Source of the DNA: Moorella humiferrea | GTDB lineage: Bacteria; Bacillota; DSM-521; Neomoorellales; Neomoorellaceae | DNA length: 64,000 nucleotides | Reading direction: 5' to 3' | NCBI RefSeq assembly: GCF_039233145.1 | Contig: NZ_CP136419.1 | Location: forward strand, 2,206,001 to 2,270,000 | Shown here: positions 41,689-50,310 of the stretch, piece by piece | Layout of the letters: the number at the start of each line of letters is the position of its first letter | How positions within the stretch are numbered: position 1 is the stretch's first letter | Notes under the pieces: model-generated | The model's database searches: none | Seen by the model: the letters and a program-made list of their open reading frames with translations, nothing else | What the model was told of the DNA's origin: nothing | Program-made: the position numbers and the translations under genes

Positions 41689-42152
41689 TATTCGTAGATT
41701 CTGATGTATTACTAATCGACCTGCGCTATCGCCGTGACCCTAAGTATAAAGAAAACGCTGCTTTTTTAGCCGGGCTCAAGCATGGCAAGCAACAGGGTAT
41801 TACATCGATCTTCAATGTTTTAGAGGTATGTGGTATCCTTTCCTATAACTTAAACGAGCAGCGGCTATTAAACCTTTATTGTCATTTGTCGACCCATTAC
41901 AACCTGCAAATTTACCCGCCCTCAAAGGAGTACCTGCCGCGCCTAACAGTAAAAAGTATCCTGGCGATCATAAGCAAAAAGGCCAGCTTTGGCGATGCGC
42001 TAATTATCTATACGGTACGAAACATGGGTCCACTGGTATCGCACTATGTTAGCTGGAACGCCAGGCATTTCCTCCAGCAGTTGTCCATACCAGCTTTGAC
42101 GCCAGCAGAGGCCCTGGAAGCTGGAATTCTGAAAAATGCTTACCCTGAATGA
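41685..42152 (+). CDS. PIN-domain toxin
   Basis: A 155-residue PIN-type nuclease starting at GTG or the overlapping codon 41685. Acidic residues are in MIFVDSDVLLIDLRYRRD, in SIFNVLEVCGILSYN, and in FGDALIIYTVRNMG. These fit the PIN active site (D, E, D). It is paired with the Phd-type antitoxin, an unusual but known combination. Predicted RNase. Confidence 0.75.
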   Translation: MIFVDSDVLLIDLRYRRDPKYKENAAFLAGLKHGKQQGITSIFNVLEVCGILSYNLNEQRLLNLYCHLSTHYNLQIYPPSKEYLPRLTVKSILAIISKKASFGDALIIYTVRNMGPLVSHYVSWNARHFLQQLSIPALTPAEALEAGILKNAYPE

Positions 42153-42217
42153 AAGAAGATTGCCCCGGCCGTATAACTATACCCTTTACGGTAAAGGTTA
42201 ATTAAGGGGTGCCGTGC

Positions 42218-42670
42218 TTGGAAGAAAAGGACCTTATCCGTAGCCTCAACTGGTTCTACAGCCTGGAAATCGAGCAGGTAGACCTCTATAAGAGCCAGGC
42301 CCGGGCAGCAACGGACATTTACCTGCGGCAGGTATTGACCCGGATAGCGGCTATGGAACAGGAACACGTCATCAACCTGGAAGCGGAAATCAGCCGCCGC
42401 GGCGCCACCCCGACCCGCCTGGGAGCCATCATTGCTCCCCTCCTGGGGGTGGCAGCCGGGACCATCCTCAACTGGACCAATACCCGCACCCTCCTCTGGG
42501 CCAACATTACTTTAGAAGAAAAGGCCATGGCTGACTACAAACGGCTGATTCTCAAAGTTGCCGAAAAACCCCTTTTTAACCTCCTCTGGAGCCACCTCAT
42601 TGATGAAGACCTGCATGCCGCCTGGTTCAGCAATAAGCTGAAAGAGCTGGACCGCCTGGCCCTGTATTAA
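42218..42670 (+). CDS. Ferritin-like diiron protein
   Basis: About 150 residues from TTG 42218 (AAGGGGTG upstream). A four-helix ferritin-like fold is indicated by SLEIEQVDLYKSQ, AAMEQEHVINLEAEI (E-x2-H pair), TLEEKAMADYKRL and HLIDEDLHAAWF (second E-x2-H-like pair). This resembles demethoxyubiquinone-hydroxylase/rubrerythrin relatives of anaerobes. A role in peroxide or oxygen handling fits the adjacent cytochrome bd genes. Enzymatic activity is not certain. Confidence 0.7.
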   Translation: MEEKDLIRSLNWFYSLEIEQVDLYKSQARAATDIYLRQVLTRIAAMEQEHVINLEAEISRRGATPTRLGAIIAPLLGVAAGTILNWTNTRTLLWANITLEEKAMADYKRLILKVAEKPLFNLLWSHLIDEDLHAAWFSNKLKELDRLALY

Positions 42671-42690
42671 CAGGATGGTAATAGAAAAAC

Positions 42691-42719
42691 TTGACAGGAA
42701 AAATAGGATGAGTTATTAT
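42691..42719 (+). promoter_or_regulatory. Promoter of the rrf2 gene
   Basis: TTGACA (42691-42696), exactly 17 bases, then TATTAT (42714-42719). This is a near-consensus sigma-A promoter. It is directly followed by the Rrf2-type dyad at 42726-42750, which would overlap the transcription start. Confidence 0.8.
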
Positions 42720-42725
42720 TACTAT

Positions 42726-42750
42726 AAACTATACCAAATGAATATACTTT
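42726..42750 (+). promoter_or_regulatory. Rrf2-type operator, site 1
   Basis: The 25-bp site starts AAACTATAC and ends TATACTTT. It is a partial inverted repeat and matches 20 of 25 positions of the second site upstream of cydA. Overlapping the start of rrf2 transcription, it suggests autorepression. Confidence 0.65.
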
Positions 42751-42769
42751 AGATCGGATGTAGTTTTAC

Positions 42770-43180
42770 ATGCGCTTAAACCAGGCCACCGATTATGCCT
42801 TCCGCGCCGTCCTGTACCTGGCGAAACTGGAACCGGGCACCATCGCCGAAGCCCAGACGATTGCGTCCCGCGAAGATATCCCCATGCGCTTCTTGCTTAA
42901 AATCATGCGTTCCTTGGTCCAGGCCGGAATAGTGCAATCCTACCGCGGCGTCAGCGGCGGTTTTGCCCTGGCCCGGCCGGCCCGGGAAATTACCCTGCTG
43001 GATGTCGTCGAAGCAGTAGAAGGACCGGTTAGCGTTAACCGCTGCCTTCTGGACCCGGAGTACTGTAATAAACACGGCGCTCCTTGTTGCCCGGTACACC
43101 GGGCCCTGGGCGCAGTCCAGGACGCCCTGCGCCGGGAGTTGGAGCGTTACAACTTCGCCGAGCTAGCCGGGAAAAATTGA
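42770..43180 (+). CDS. Rrf2-family iron-sulfur transcriptional regulator
   Basis: A 136-residue Rrf2 protein: RLNQATDYAFRAVLYLAKLE, then winged helix SREDIPMRFLLKIMRSLVQA, then YRGVSGGFALARPAREITLL. Cysteines at 92, 99, 106 and 107 (CLLDPEYCNKHGAPCC) fit the cluster-binding loop of Rrf2 sensors such as IscR/NsrR. Located directly before cydAB with the same operator before both, it is the likely oxygen, NO or redox sensor controlling cytochrome bd. Confidence 0.85.
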   Translation: MRLNQATDYAFRAVLYLAKLEPGTIAEAQTIASREDIPMRFLLKIMRSLVQAGIVQSYRGVSGGFALARPAREITLLDVVEAVEGPVSVNRCLLDPEYCNKHGAPCCPVHRALGAVQDALRRELERYNFAELAGKN

Positions 43181-43213
43181 GTAAAGACTTGAAAGGAGGG
43201 ATTATTTTCAAAT

Positions 43214-43238
43214 AAACTATACTATTTGGGTATACTTT
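43214..43238 (+). promoter_or_regulatory. Rrf2-type operator, site 2
   Basis: A second copy of the 25-bp dyad, again starting AAACTATAC and ending TATACTTT, 29 bases before the cydA start. It overlaps the probable -10 region (TTGAAA at about 43190 and TAAACT or TATACT). Confidence 0.65.
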
Positions 43239-43266
43239 GATGTTTTTTGAGGGGAGGAGAAAAGTT

Positions 43267-44652
43267 ATGGATGCACTCTTGCTGGCCAGGTGGCAGTTCG
43301 GGATTACCTCAGTTTACCACTTCCTCTTCGTTCCCCTGACCCTGGGACTATCAGTCCTGGTGGCCATCATGGAAACCATCTATGTCCGCACTGGTGATGA
43401 AACTTACAAGAACATGGCCCGCTTCTGGGGCAGGCTCTTCCTCATCAACTTTGCCATGGGCGTGGTGACCGGTATCGTCCAGGAGTTTCACTTCGGCATG
43501 AACTGGTCCGAGTACTCCCGCTTCGTCGGAGACATTTTCGGTGCCCCCCTGGCTGTGGAAGCCCTGGCCGCCTTTTTCCTGGAATCCACCTTTCTGGGCC
43601 TGTGGCTCTTTGGCTGGGATAAGCTGCCTAAAGCCCTTCACGCCGCCTGCATCTGGCTGGTGGCCTTCGGAACCAATCTTTCCGCCTTCTGGATCCTGGT
43701 GGCCAACTCCTTTATGCAGGAGCCGGTGGGCTATGTCTTGCGTAACGGCCGGGCCGAGATGACGGATTTCTTCGCCCTGCTGACCAACCCCCATGTCCTC
43801 TATCAATTCCCCCACACCGTCCTGGCCGGCTTTGTGACAGCCTCCTTTTTCGTCATGGGGATCAGTGCCTACCACCTCCTGCGGCAAAGCCAATTAGAGC
43901 CCTTCCGCCGTTCCTTCCGGCTGGCTTTGATAACGGGCGTCATCAGCAGCCTGCTGGTGGCGGCCGTCGGCCACTTCCAGGGCCAGTACCTGGTCAATGC
44001 CCAGCCCATGAAGATGGCAGCCGCCGAAGCCTTGTGGGAGAGTGCCGATCCGGCCCCCCTGGCCCTGGTGGCCCTGGTTGATACAAAAGACCAGACCAAT
44101 ACCTTCGAGATTAAGATTCCCGCCCTGGCCAGTTTTCTTGCCTATAACAGCTTCCAGGGCGAGGTTAAAGGCCTGAAGGATCTTCAGGCCGCAGCAGAGG
44201 CCAGCTACGGCCCCGGCAATTATATCCCGCCGGTCGCCCCGGTCTTCTGGAGCTTCCGCCTGATGGTCGTCGCCGGGCTGTGGTTAATTTTACTGTCCTT
44301 TTACAGCCTGTACCTGTGGCGGCGGAGACGCCTGGAAGAAAAACCCCTGGTCCTCAAGGCCCTCCTCTGGAGCATTCCCGTGCCCTATCTCGCCAACACC
44401 GCCGGCTGGTTGATGGCCGAGATCGGTCGCTATCCCTGGATTGTCTACGGGCTGCAGCGGGTCGAGGCGGCCGTCTCGCCCGGGGTATCCGCCGCCGCTA
44501 TTTTGACAACCCTGGTGGCTTTTACCCTGCTGTACGGGGTCCTGGCGGTAGCCGACGTCTACCTCCTGGCTAAATACGCCCGGCAGGGTGTTGAGACAAC
44601 TCCTGCCACCAGGATGTTAGATAATTCCAGGGAGGTATCCTTATGGATCTAA
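43267..44652 (+). CDS. cydA: Cytochrome bd oxidase subunit I
   Basis: About 461 residues from ATG 43267 (ribosome site GGAGGAG); the longer frame starts within the operator. CydA carries hemes b558, b595 and d. It shows ARWQFGITSVYHFLFVPLTL (His ligand of b595), FLINFAMGVVTGIVQEFHFG, NWSEYSRFVGDIFGAPLAVE, FLESTFLGLWLFGWDKL and IGRYPWIVYGLQRVEAAVSP. The quinol-binding Q loop is short, as in Gram-positive enzymes. With CydB it oxidises menaquinol and reduces oxygen to water; in an acetogen this is usually for oxygen protection. Confidence 0.95.
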   Translation: MDALLLARWQFGITSVYHFLFVPLTLGLSVLVAIMETIYVRTGDETYKNMARFWGRLFLINFAMGVVTGIVQEFHFGMNWSEYSRFVGDIFGAPLAVEALAAFFLESTFLGLWLFGWDKLPKALHAACIWLVAFGTNLSAFWILVANSFMQEPVGYVLRNGRAEMTDFFALLTNPHVLYQFPHTVLAGFVTASFFVMGISAYHLLRQSQLEPFRRSFRLALITGVISSLLVAAVGHFQGQYLVNAQPMKMAAAEALWESADPAPLALVALVDTKDQTNTFEIKIPALASFLAYNSFQGEVKGLKDLQAAAEASYGPGNYIPPVAPVFWSFRLMVVAGLWLILLSFYSLYLWRRRRLEEKPLVLKALLWSIPVPYLANTAGWLMAEIGRYPWIVYGLQRVEAAVSPGVSAAAILTTLVAFTLLYGVLAVADVYLLAKYARQGVETTPATRMLDNSREVSLWI

Positions 44653-45647
44653 CTGTCCTCTGGTTTATCCTGGTAGCCGTCCTTTTTGCCGGCTTCTTTT
44701 TCCTGGAAGGCTTTGACTACGGCGTCGGTATCCTGCTGCCCTTCCTGGGGAAAAGCGATGGGGAACGCCGCGCCATCATCAACAGCATCGGCCCCTTCTG
44801 GGACGGCAACGAGGTGTGGATGCTCACCGCCGGCGGGGCCATGTTTGCCGCCTTCCCCCACTGGTACGCCACCCTTTTCAGCGGCTTTTACCTGGCGTTA
44901 TTCCTTATCCTCGTCGCCCTGATCGTGCGCGGGGTAGCCTTTGAATTCCGCAGCAAGGATGACCGCCCGGCCTGGCGTAACTTCTGGGACTGGATGCTTT
45001 TCCTGGGGAGCCTCTTGCCGGCCCTCCTCTGGGGCGTGGCCATGGCCAACCTGATCCGGGGCGTACCCATTGACGCCCGCATGCAGTATGCCGGTACCTT
45101 TTTCGATCTCCTTTCTCCCTACACCCTGCTGGGGGGCTTGACCTCTCTTCTCCTTTTCACCCTGCAGGGGGCACTTTTCCTGGCCCTCAAAACCGGGGAT
45201 GAACTGCCGCAGCGCGCCCGGCAGGCGGGGCTAAAGATAGGTACCGGCGCTGTGGCGGCCCTCCTCCTGCTGCTAATTATGAGTTACCGGGAAACCGACA
45301 TCTTTACCCGGATTGTACCCGGAATCGCCGCCTGGGGCGCCCTGGTGGCCCTTCTCCTGGCCTGGTGGTCGCTCAGCTCCCGGAGCTACGGCGGGGCTTT
45401 TATCTTGAACGGTCTGGCCATCCTCCTGGGCACTGCGGCTCTCTTTGGCGGCCTCTTTCCCCGGGTAATGGTTTCCAGCCTGAATCCCCGGTGGAGCCTG
45501 ACCATTTACCAGGCCTCCTCCAGCCCCTATACCCTTAAAGTTATGACCATCGTCGCCCTCACCCTGGTACCGGTGGTCCTCCTTTACCAGGGCTGGACGT
45601 ACTGGGTATTCCGCCAGCGGGTTAAGGCCAGAAACCTGGAATATTAG
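44643..45647 (+). CDS. cydB: Cytochrome bd oxidase subunit II
   Basis: A 334-residue membrane protein: FILVAVLFAGFFFLEGFDYG (typical CydB start), LPFLGKSDGERRAIINSIGP, FWDGNEVWMLTAGGAMFAAF, and about eight membrane segments. It overlaps cydA by 10 bases. It completes the oxidase heterodimer. Confidence 0.95.
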   Translation: MDLTVLWFILVAVLFAGFFFLEGFDYGVGILLPFLGKSDGERRAIINSIGPFWDGNEVWMLTAGGAMFAAFPHWYATLFSGFYLALFLILVALIVRGVAFEFRSKDDRPAWRNFWDWMLFLGSLLPALLWGVAMANLIRGVPIDARMQYAGTFFDLLSPYTLLGGLTSLLLFTLQGALFLALKTGDELPQRARQAGLKIGTGAVAALLLLLIMSYRETDIFTRIVPGIAAWGALVALLLAWWSLSSRSYGGAFILNGLAILLGTAALFGGLFPRVMVSSLNPRWSLTIYQASSSPYTLKVMTIVALTLVPVVLLYQGWTYWVFRQRVKARNLEY

Positions 45648-45798
45648 GAGTTGGAGGCCGGGGGCTTGCCGGAACTGGCTACTTCCCTTTTTGTTTCGAA
45701 AGTACGGCAAAAGGTGAATGGGGCTAGCCAGGAGTTTTCGAATACGCACCAGAAAGGGTTAGAGCAAGGAAGGTCCTGCGGAGAGAGGGGAAGGTAAT

Positions 45799-48700
45799 TT
45801 GCTGCTGGAAAGGAACCTCCTGGGCGAAGCACGCCGGGTGCGCTGGCACCTGGCCGTGACCATCGGCCTGGGCCTGGCGGCCGGCTTGCTGGCCATCCTG
45901 CAGGCCGGTTACCTGGCCCGGGTGGTGAACGGGGTCTTCCTGGAAGGGCAGGATCTGCGGGGTGTCTGGCACTGGCTCATGGCCCTCCTGGGCATCATTT
46001 TCCTCCGGGCGGGCCTGGCCTGGGGTGTAGAAGTGGCGGCCCACCGGGCCGCGGCCCGGATCAAATATGACCTGCGCCGGCGCCTGGTGGGCCACCTCCT
46101 GGCCGTAGGTCCGTTACCTTTGAAGGATGAGCATACCGGGGAGCTGGTCAATGTCCTGGTGGAAGGAATTGAGGACCTAGAGGCTTATTTTGCCCGCTAT
46201 TTGCCCCAACTGGCCCTGGCGGCCCTGGTGCCCCTGATGGTCCTAGGTTTCGTCTTCCCCCTGGACCTGTTTTCCGGCCTGCTCCTCCTTTTTACCGCTC
46301 CCCTGCTTCCCCTGTTCATGTTCCTTATCGGCAACCGGGCAGAAGCCCTCACTCAACAGCAGTGGCAAACTCTGAGCAGCCTGAGCGGCCATTTCCTGGA
46401 TGTGCTGCAGGGCCTTACCACCCTGAAAATATTCGGCCGCAGCAAGGAGCAAGCTGAAGTCCTGGCCCGCCTCAGCGACCGTTTCCGATCCACCACCCTG
46501 GGAGTGCTGCGGGTGGCCTTTCTCTCGGCCCTGGTGCTGGAACTTGTAGCTACCATCAGCACCGCCCTGGTGGCCGTCACCGTGGGACTGCGCCTGGTTT
46601 ATGCCCAAATACCCTTTAATGAGGCCCTTTTCCTCTTGCTGCTGGCCCCGGAATTCTACCTGCCCCTGCGCCTCCTGGGCAGCCAGTTTCATGCCGGCCT
46701 GGCCGGCGTCAGCGCCGCCCGGCGGATCTTCGCCGTTCTGGATATGGCAGGCCCTTGCACTACCCCGGCCCCGGCAGTAGCGGACGTGAGGGTCAAATCC
46801 CTGCCTCGAGGCGCGGAAACAGGAAATCTCCCGCCGGGCAGGGAAAGCCGCGTACGGCAGCCGGGGCTGCATATTGTCCTGGCAGGGGTTCATTATACTT
46901 ACCCGGATAGGGAGCGGCCGGCCCTGGAAGAGGTCTCCCTGGAACTCCGGCCGGGGGAAAAGGTGGCCCTGGTTGGTCCCAGCGGCGGGGGGAAAAGCAC
47001 CATCGCCCACCTGCTCCTGCGTTTCCTGGAGCCCGATCGGGGGCTGATTACCGTCAACGGCTTTCCTTTAAACAGGATCCCCCTGGAGGAATGGCGCCGG
47101 CAGGTGGCTCTGGTTCCCCAGCATCCCTACCTTTTCAGCGGTACTATAGCCGACAATATCCTCCTGGGACGTCCGGAAGCCTCGCGGGAGGAAGTGGTGG
47201 CCGCGGCCCGCCTCGCCGGGGCCCATGAGTTCATTGCCGCCCTGCCCCGGGGTTATGATACGCCCATCGGTGAGCGGGGGCTGCGCTTGAGCGGCGGCCA
47301 GGCGCGGCGCCTGGCCATTGCCCGGGCCATTTTGAAGGACGCCCCCTTACTGATCCTGGACGAAGCTACGGCCAACCTGGATCCAGCCACTGACCGGCTA
47401 ATCCAGGCGTCCCTGGAGCGCCTGATGGAAAACCGCACGGTGCTGATTATCGCCCACCGCCTCAGCACCGTCTACCGGGCGGACCGCATCGTGGTCCTGG
47501 CCTCCGGCCGGGTGGTGGAGGCAGGACGGCACGAGGAATTAATGGCGCGGCAGGGTGCCTATTACCGCCTGGTCACAGCCTTTCATTGCGCAGCCGGAAG
47601 GGTGAAGGTTAGCTCAGCGCCCGCTAACTCGCTCCATTCCGGAAGCCTCACCGGAGCGGTGGACTATACCTTCGGGCATGACCGGCGTAAATCCGTTAGC
47701 ATGGCCGCCCGCTCCGCACGCTCTCTCAATATGCCGTACTTTTCATGCCGCCAAAAACATCACCAGCCTAAAGGCACGCCTGCCCCTGGCCCCCAGAACT
47801 GCACCGCCCTGTACCGGCAGTTACCCCCTACCTATTTTAAGGGGAGAACTACCACCAGCACTTGCATCCGTCTCCTGGGTTTGCTTGCACCCTCTTGGGC
47901 CGCTATACTGGGAGCCACCCTGCTTGGATTTTTTACCATAGCCAGCAACGTCGGCCTCATGGCCACCGCGGCCTTTCTCATTGCCAGCGCCGCCCTCCAC
48001 CCGCCGGTTTCAGACCTCATGCTCCCCATCGTCGGGGTGCGCTTTTTTGGTATCTCCCGGGCCGCCAGCCGTTACCTGGAACGTTATGTAAACCATAGCG
48101 TCACCCTGCACATCCTCAGCCAGCTGCAGGTTTCCTTTTACCGGGCCCTTGAGCCCCTGGTCCCGGACCGGCTGCCGGACCACCACAGTGGCGACCTGTT
48201 GAGCCGGGTCGTGGCCGATGTGGCTACCCTGGAAAACTTTTATCTCCGCGTCCTGGCCCCGCCCCTGGTAGCCCTGCTGGTCATGGTGGCCGTTTTCGTT
48301 TTCCTGGCCAATTTTGCCATCAAACCGGCCCTGGCCTGGCTGTTATTTTTTCTGGGGGCCGGCATCATCGCACCCCTGGGCCTCAAGGCTGCCGGCCGGC
48401 GGGCGACCCGGCAGCAGGGAGAAATACGAGCGGCCCTTAACGCCTCCCTGGTGGATACCGTCCAGGGCATGCCTGAAATCCTGGCCTGCGGATACGCCAG
48501 ACAGCAGCAGGAACGCATCGCCGCCTTGAGCCGGGAACTACTGGTTCTCCAGGGCCGCGAGGCGGGAGTGGCCGGCCTAGCGGCCGCCGTGTCAGGCCTG
48601 GCCATGAACCTGGCCCTGTGGTCGGTCCTGGTGCTGGCCATCCCCCTGGTGGCCAGCGGACAACTGGACGGCGTTTACCTGGCCATGCTGGCCCTTGGAG

Positions 48701-49584
48701 CGGCTGGCAGCTTTGAGGCCGTCCTGCCCCTGGCCATGATACCCCAGCGCCTGGAAGCAAGTCTGGCTGCAGCCCGGCGGCTCTTTGCCCTTATCGATAC
48801 CCGGCCTGCCGTCCAGGACCCGCCCGGCCCGCCGCCACAGCCGGCAAACTACCACCTGGAGGTAAAAGGACTGCGCTTTCGCTACGCCCCGGAAGAACCC
48901 TGGGTCCTGGACGGCCTCGACTTTACCGTGCCCGAAGGGGGCCGGGTGGCTATCGTCGGTCCCAGCGGGGCCGGGAAAAGCACATTAGTAAACCTGCTCC
49001 TGCGCTTCTGGGATTACGAGGAAGGATCTATCCGCCTGGGTGGGTATGAACTCAAGGCCTATCCCCCGGAAGAGTTGCGCCGCCTGATAGCTGTAGTTTC
49101 CCAGCAAACCCATCTCTTCCATGCCACCATTGCCGAAAACCTCCTACTGGCCAGGCCTGGTGCCAGTCGGGAGGAGATCCGGCAGGCCGCACGGAAGGCC
49201 AGGCTGGACGAATTTATCCAGAGCCTGCCCGGGGGATATGAAACCTGTATCGGTGCAGAGGGATTGAAACTCTCCGGGGGCCAGCGCCAGCGTCTGGCCA
49301 TCGCCCGCGCCCTTTTGAAAAATGCTCCCATCCTGATACTTGATGAGGCCACATCGGGCCTGGACCCGGTGACTGAGGGGGAAGTAAGGCAGGCTATCTA
49401 CCGTTTAATGGCCAGCCGGACCACCCTGGTCATAACCCACCGCCTGGCGGGCCTGGAGGCCATGGATGAGATCCTGGTCCTGGATAAAGGGCGGATCGTC
49501 CAGCGGGGACGGCATGAGGAACTTCTCCGGCAAGAAGGGCTTTACCGCCGGATGTGGGAGCTGCAGCACGAAGTATTACCTTAG
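45799..49584 (+). CDS. cydDC: Fused CydDC ABC transporter needed for cytochrome bd assembly
   Basis: A single 1261-residue chain from TTG 45799 (GGGAAGG upstream) holding two full half-transporters. Unit 1 (CydD-like) has membrane segments up to about 330, Walker A GPSGGGKST (about 392), signature LSGGQARRLAIARAILKDAP and LILDEATANLD. Unit 2 (CydC-like) has membrane segments from about 695, Walker A GPSGAGKST (about 1053), LSGGQRQRLAIARALLKNAP and LILDEATSGLD. Between them, at about 595-690, is an unrelated basic, Ser/Arg/His/Pro-rich linker. CydDC is normally two proteins that move heme or thiols needed to build the oxidase. The fusion and linker are unusual. Confidence 0.9.
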   Translation: MLLERNLLGEARRVRWHLAVTIGLGLAAGLLAILQAGYLARVVNGVFLEGQDLRGVWHWLMALLGIIFLRAGLAWGVEVAAHRAAARIKYDLRRRLVGHLLAVGPLPLKDEHTGELVNVLVEGIEDLEAYFARYLPQLALAALVPLMVLGFVFPLDLFSGLLLLFTAPLLPLFMFLIGNRAEALTQQQWQTLSSLSGHFLDVLQGLTTLKIFGRSKEQAEVLARLSDRFRSTTLGVLRVAFLSALVLELVATISTALVAVTVGLRLVYAQIPFNEALFLLLLAPEFYLPLRLLGSQFHAGLAGVSAARRIFAVLDMAGPCTTPAPAVADVRVKSLPRGAETGNLPPGRESRVRQPGLHIVLAGVHYTYPDRERPALEEVSLELRPGEKVALVGPSGGGKSTIAHLLLRFLEPDRGLITVNGFPLNRIPLEEWRRQVALVPQHPYLFSGTIADNILLGRPEASREEVVAAARLAGAHEFIAALPRGYDTPIGERGLRLSGGQARRLAIARAILKDAPLLILDEATANLDPATDRLIQASLERLMENRTVLIIAHRLSTVYRADRIVVLASGRVVEAGRHEELMARQGAYYRLVTAFHCAAGRVKVSSAPANSLHSGSLTGAVDYTFGHDRRKSVSMAARSARSLNMPYFSCRQKHHQPKGTPAPGPQNCTALYRQLPPTYFKGRTTTSTCIRLLGLLAPSWAAILGATLLGFFTIASNVGLMATAAFLIASAALHPPVSDLMLPIVGVRFFGISRAASRYLERYVNHSVTLHILSQLQVSFYRALEPLVPDRLPDHHSGDLLSRVVADVATLENFYLRVLAPPLVALLVMVAVFVFLANFAIKPALAWLLFFLGAGIIAPLGLKAAGRRATRQQGEIRAALNASLVDTVQGMPEILACGYARQQQERIAALSRELLVLQGREAGVAGLAAAVSGLAMNLALWSVLVLAIPLVASGQLDGVYLAMLALGAAGSFEAVLPLAMIPQRLEASLAAARRLFALIDTRPAVQDPPGPPPQPANYHLEVKGLRFRYAPEEPWVLDGLDFTVPEGGRVAIVGPSGAGKSTLVNLLLRFWDYEEGSIRLGGYELKAYPPEELRRLIAVVSQQTHLFHATIAENLLLARPGASREEIRQAARKARLDEFIQSLPGGYETCIGAEGLKLSGGQRQRLAIARALLKNAPILILDEATSGLDPVTEGEVRQAIYRLMASRTTLVITHRLAGLEAMDEILVLDKGRIVQRGRHEELLRQEGLYRRMWELQHEVLP

Positions 49585-49616
49585 AATCAGGCCTATGTCG
49601 CTTTTGAGACCCATTA

Positions 49617-50234
49617 TTACTCTGGGGAATATTCCCTTAAAATCTTGACCAGTTCCCTGCCGGCCCGCTCCAGGTCATCATTAATAATCACGTGCCGGTA
49701 CTTACCAGCATAACTCATTTCCATAGCCACCCGCTCCAATCTCTTGGCAATGACCCCGGCGTCCTTTTCCCTCCCGGCCAGCCGCTGGCGCAGTTCTTCC
49801 ATATTTGGCGGGGCAATAAAAATCGGGACGACATTTTCAGGGAAGCGCTCCATGACCTCAACGCATCCCAGGACATCCATGTCGGTAATAATGTCATAGC
49901 CGTTCTCCAGGGCATATAAAATTGTCGGCAAATGGGTACCGTAGTAGTCCCCGGAATGAATCTGCTTCCATTCCAGGAAGGCTCCTTGAGCGATCATTGC
50001 TTCAAAATCAGCTTTACTGACAAAAAAATACGGGAAGCCCTGGGCTTCCCCCGGTCGCATAGGGCGGGTGGTTATTGAGGGCAGGTAGTAAATACCCCGG
50101 ACCCGCTCCAGGGCATAGTTCAACAGGGTATTCTTCCCCACCCCGGAAGGCCCGGAAACCACGAAAAAGAAACCCTGTCGATTTTTTCGATCTTTAACTT
50201 GAAAGTCAACGATCAATTTGCGAGAAAGAATCAT
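49617..50234 (-). CDS. Guanylate kinase-like protein
   Basis: A 205-residue protein: FFFVVSGPSGVGKNTLLNYA (P-loop), YYLPSITTRPMRPGEAQGFP (GMP-binding), FFVSKADFEAMIAQGAFLEW and YYGTHLPTILYALENGYDII. GMP-binding residues look conserved. After the P-loop Lys there is Asn rather than the usual Gly or Ser. Another guanylate kinase may exist elsewhere, with this a paralogue; guaA and hpt lie 7-9 kb away but not in the same operon. Converges with cydDC. Confidence 0.8.
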   Translation of the reverse strand: MILSRKLIVDFQVKDRKNRQGFFFVVSGPSGVGKNTLLNYALERVRGIYYLPSITTRPMRPGEAQGFPYFFVSKADFEAMIAQGAFLEWKQIHSGDYYGTHLPTILYALENGYDIITDMDVLGCVEVMERFPENVVPIFIAPPNMEELRQRLAGREKDAGVIAKRLERVAMEMSYAGKYRHVIINDDLERAGRELVKILREYSPE

Positions 50235-50310
50235 AAGGCATAATTCCCCACAGGAAATACTAATTTTGTTTACATTTTACCACACAGCCTCAGGCAAGGC
50301 AATGCGGCCT

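Noticed and set aside
45648-45798. Separate small gene between cydB and cydDC
   Set aside because: No start with a ribosome site and no protein-like composition; treated as spacer.
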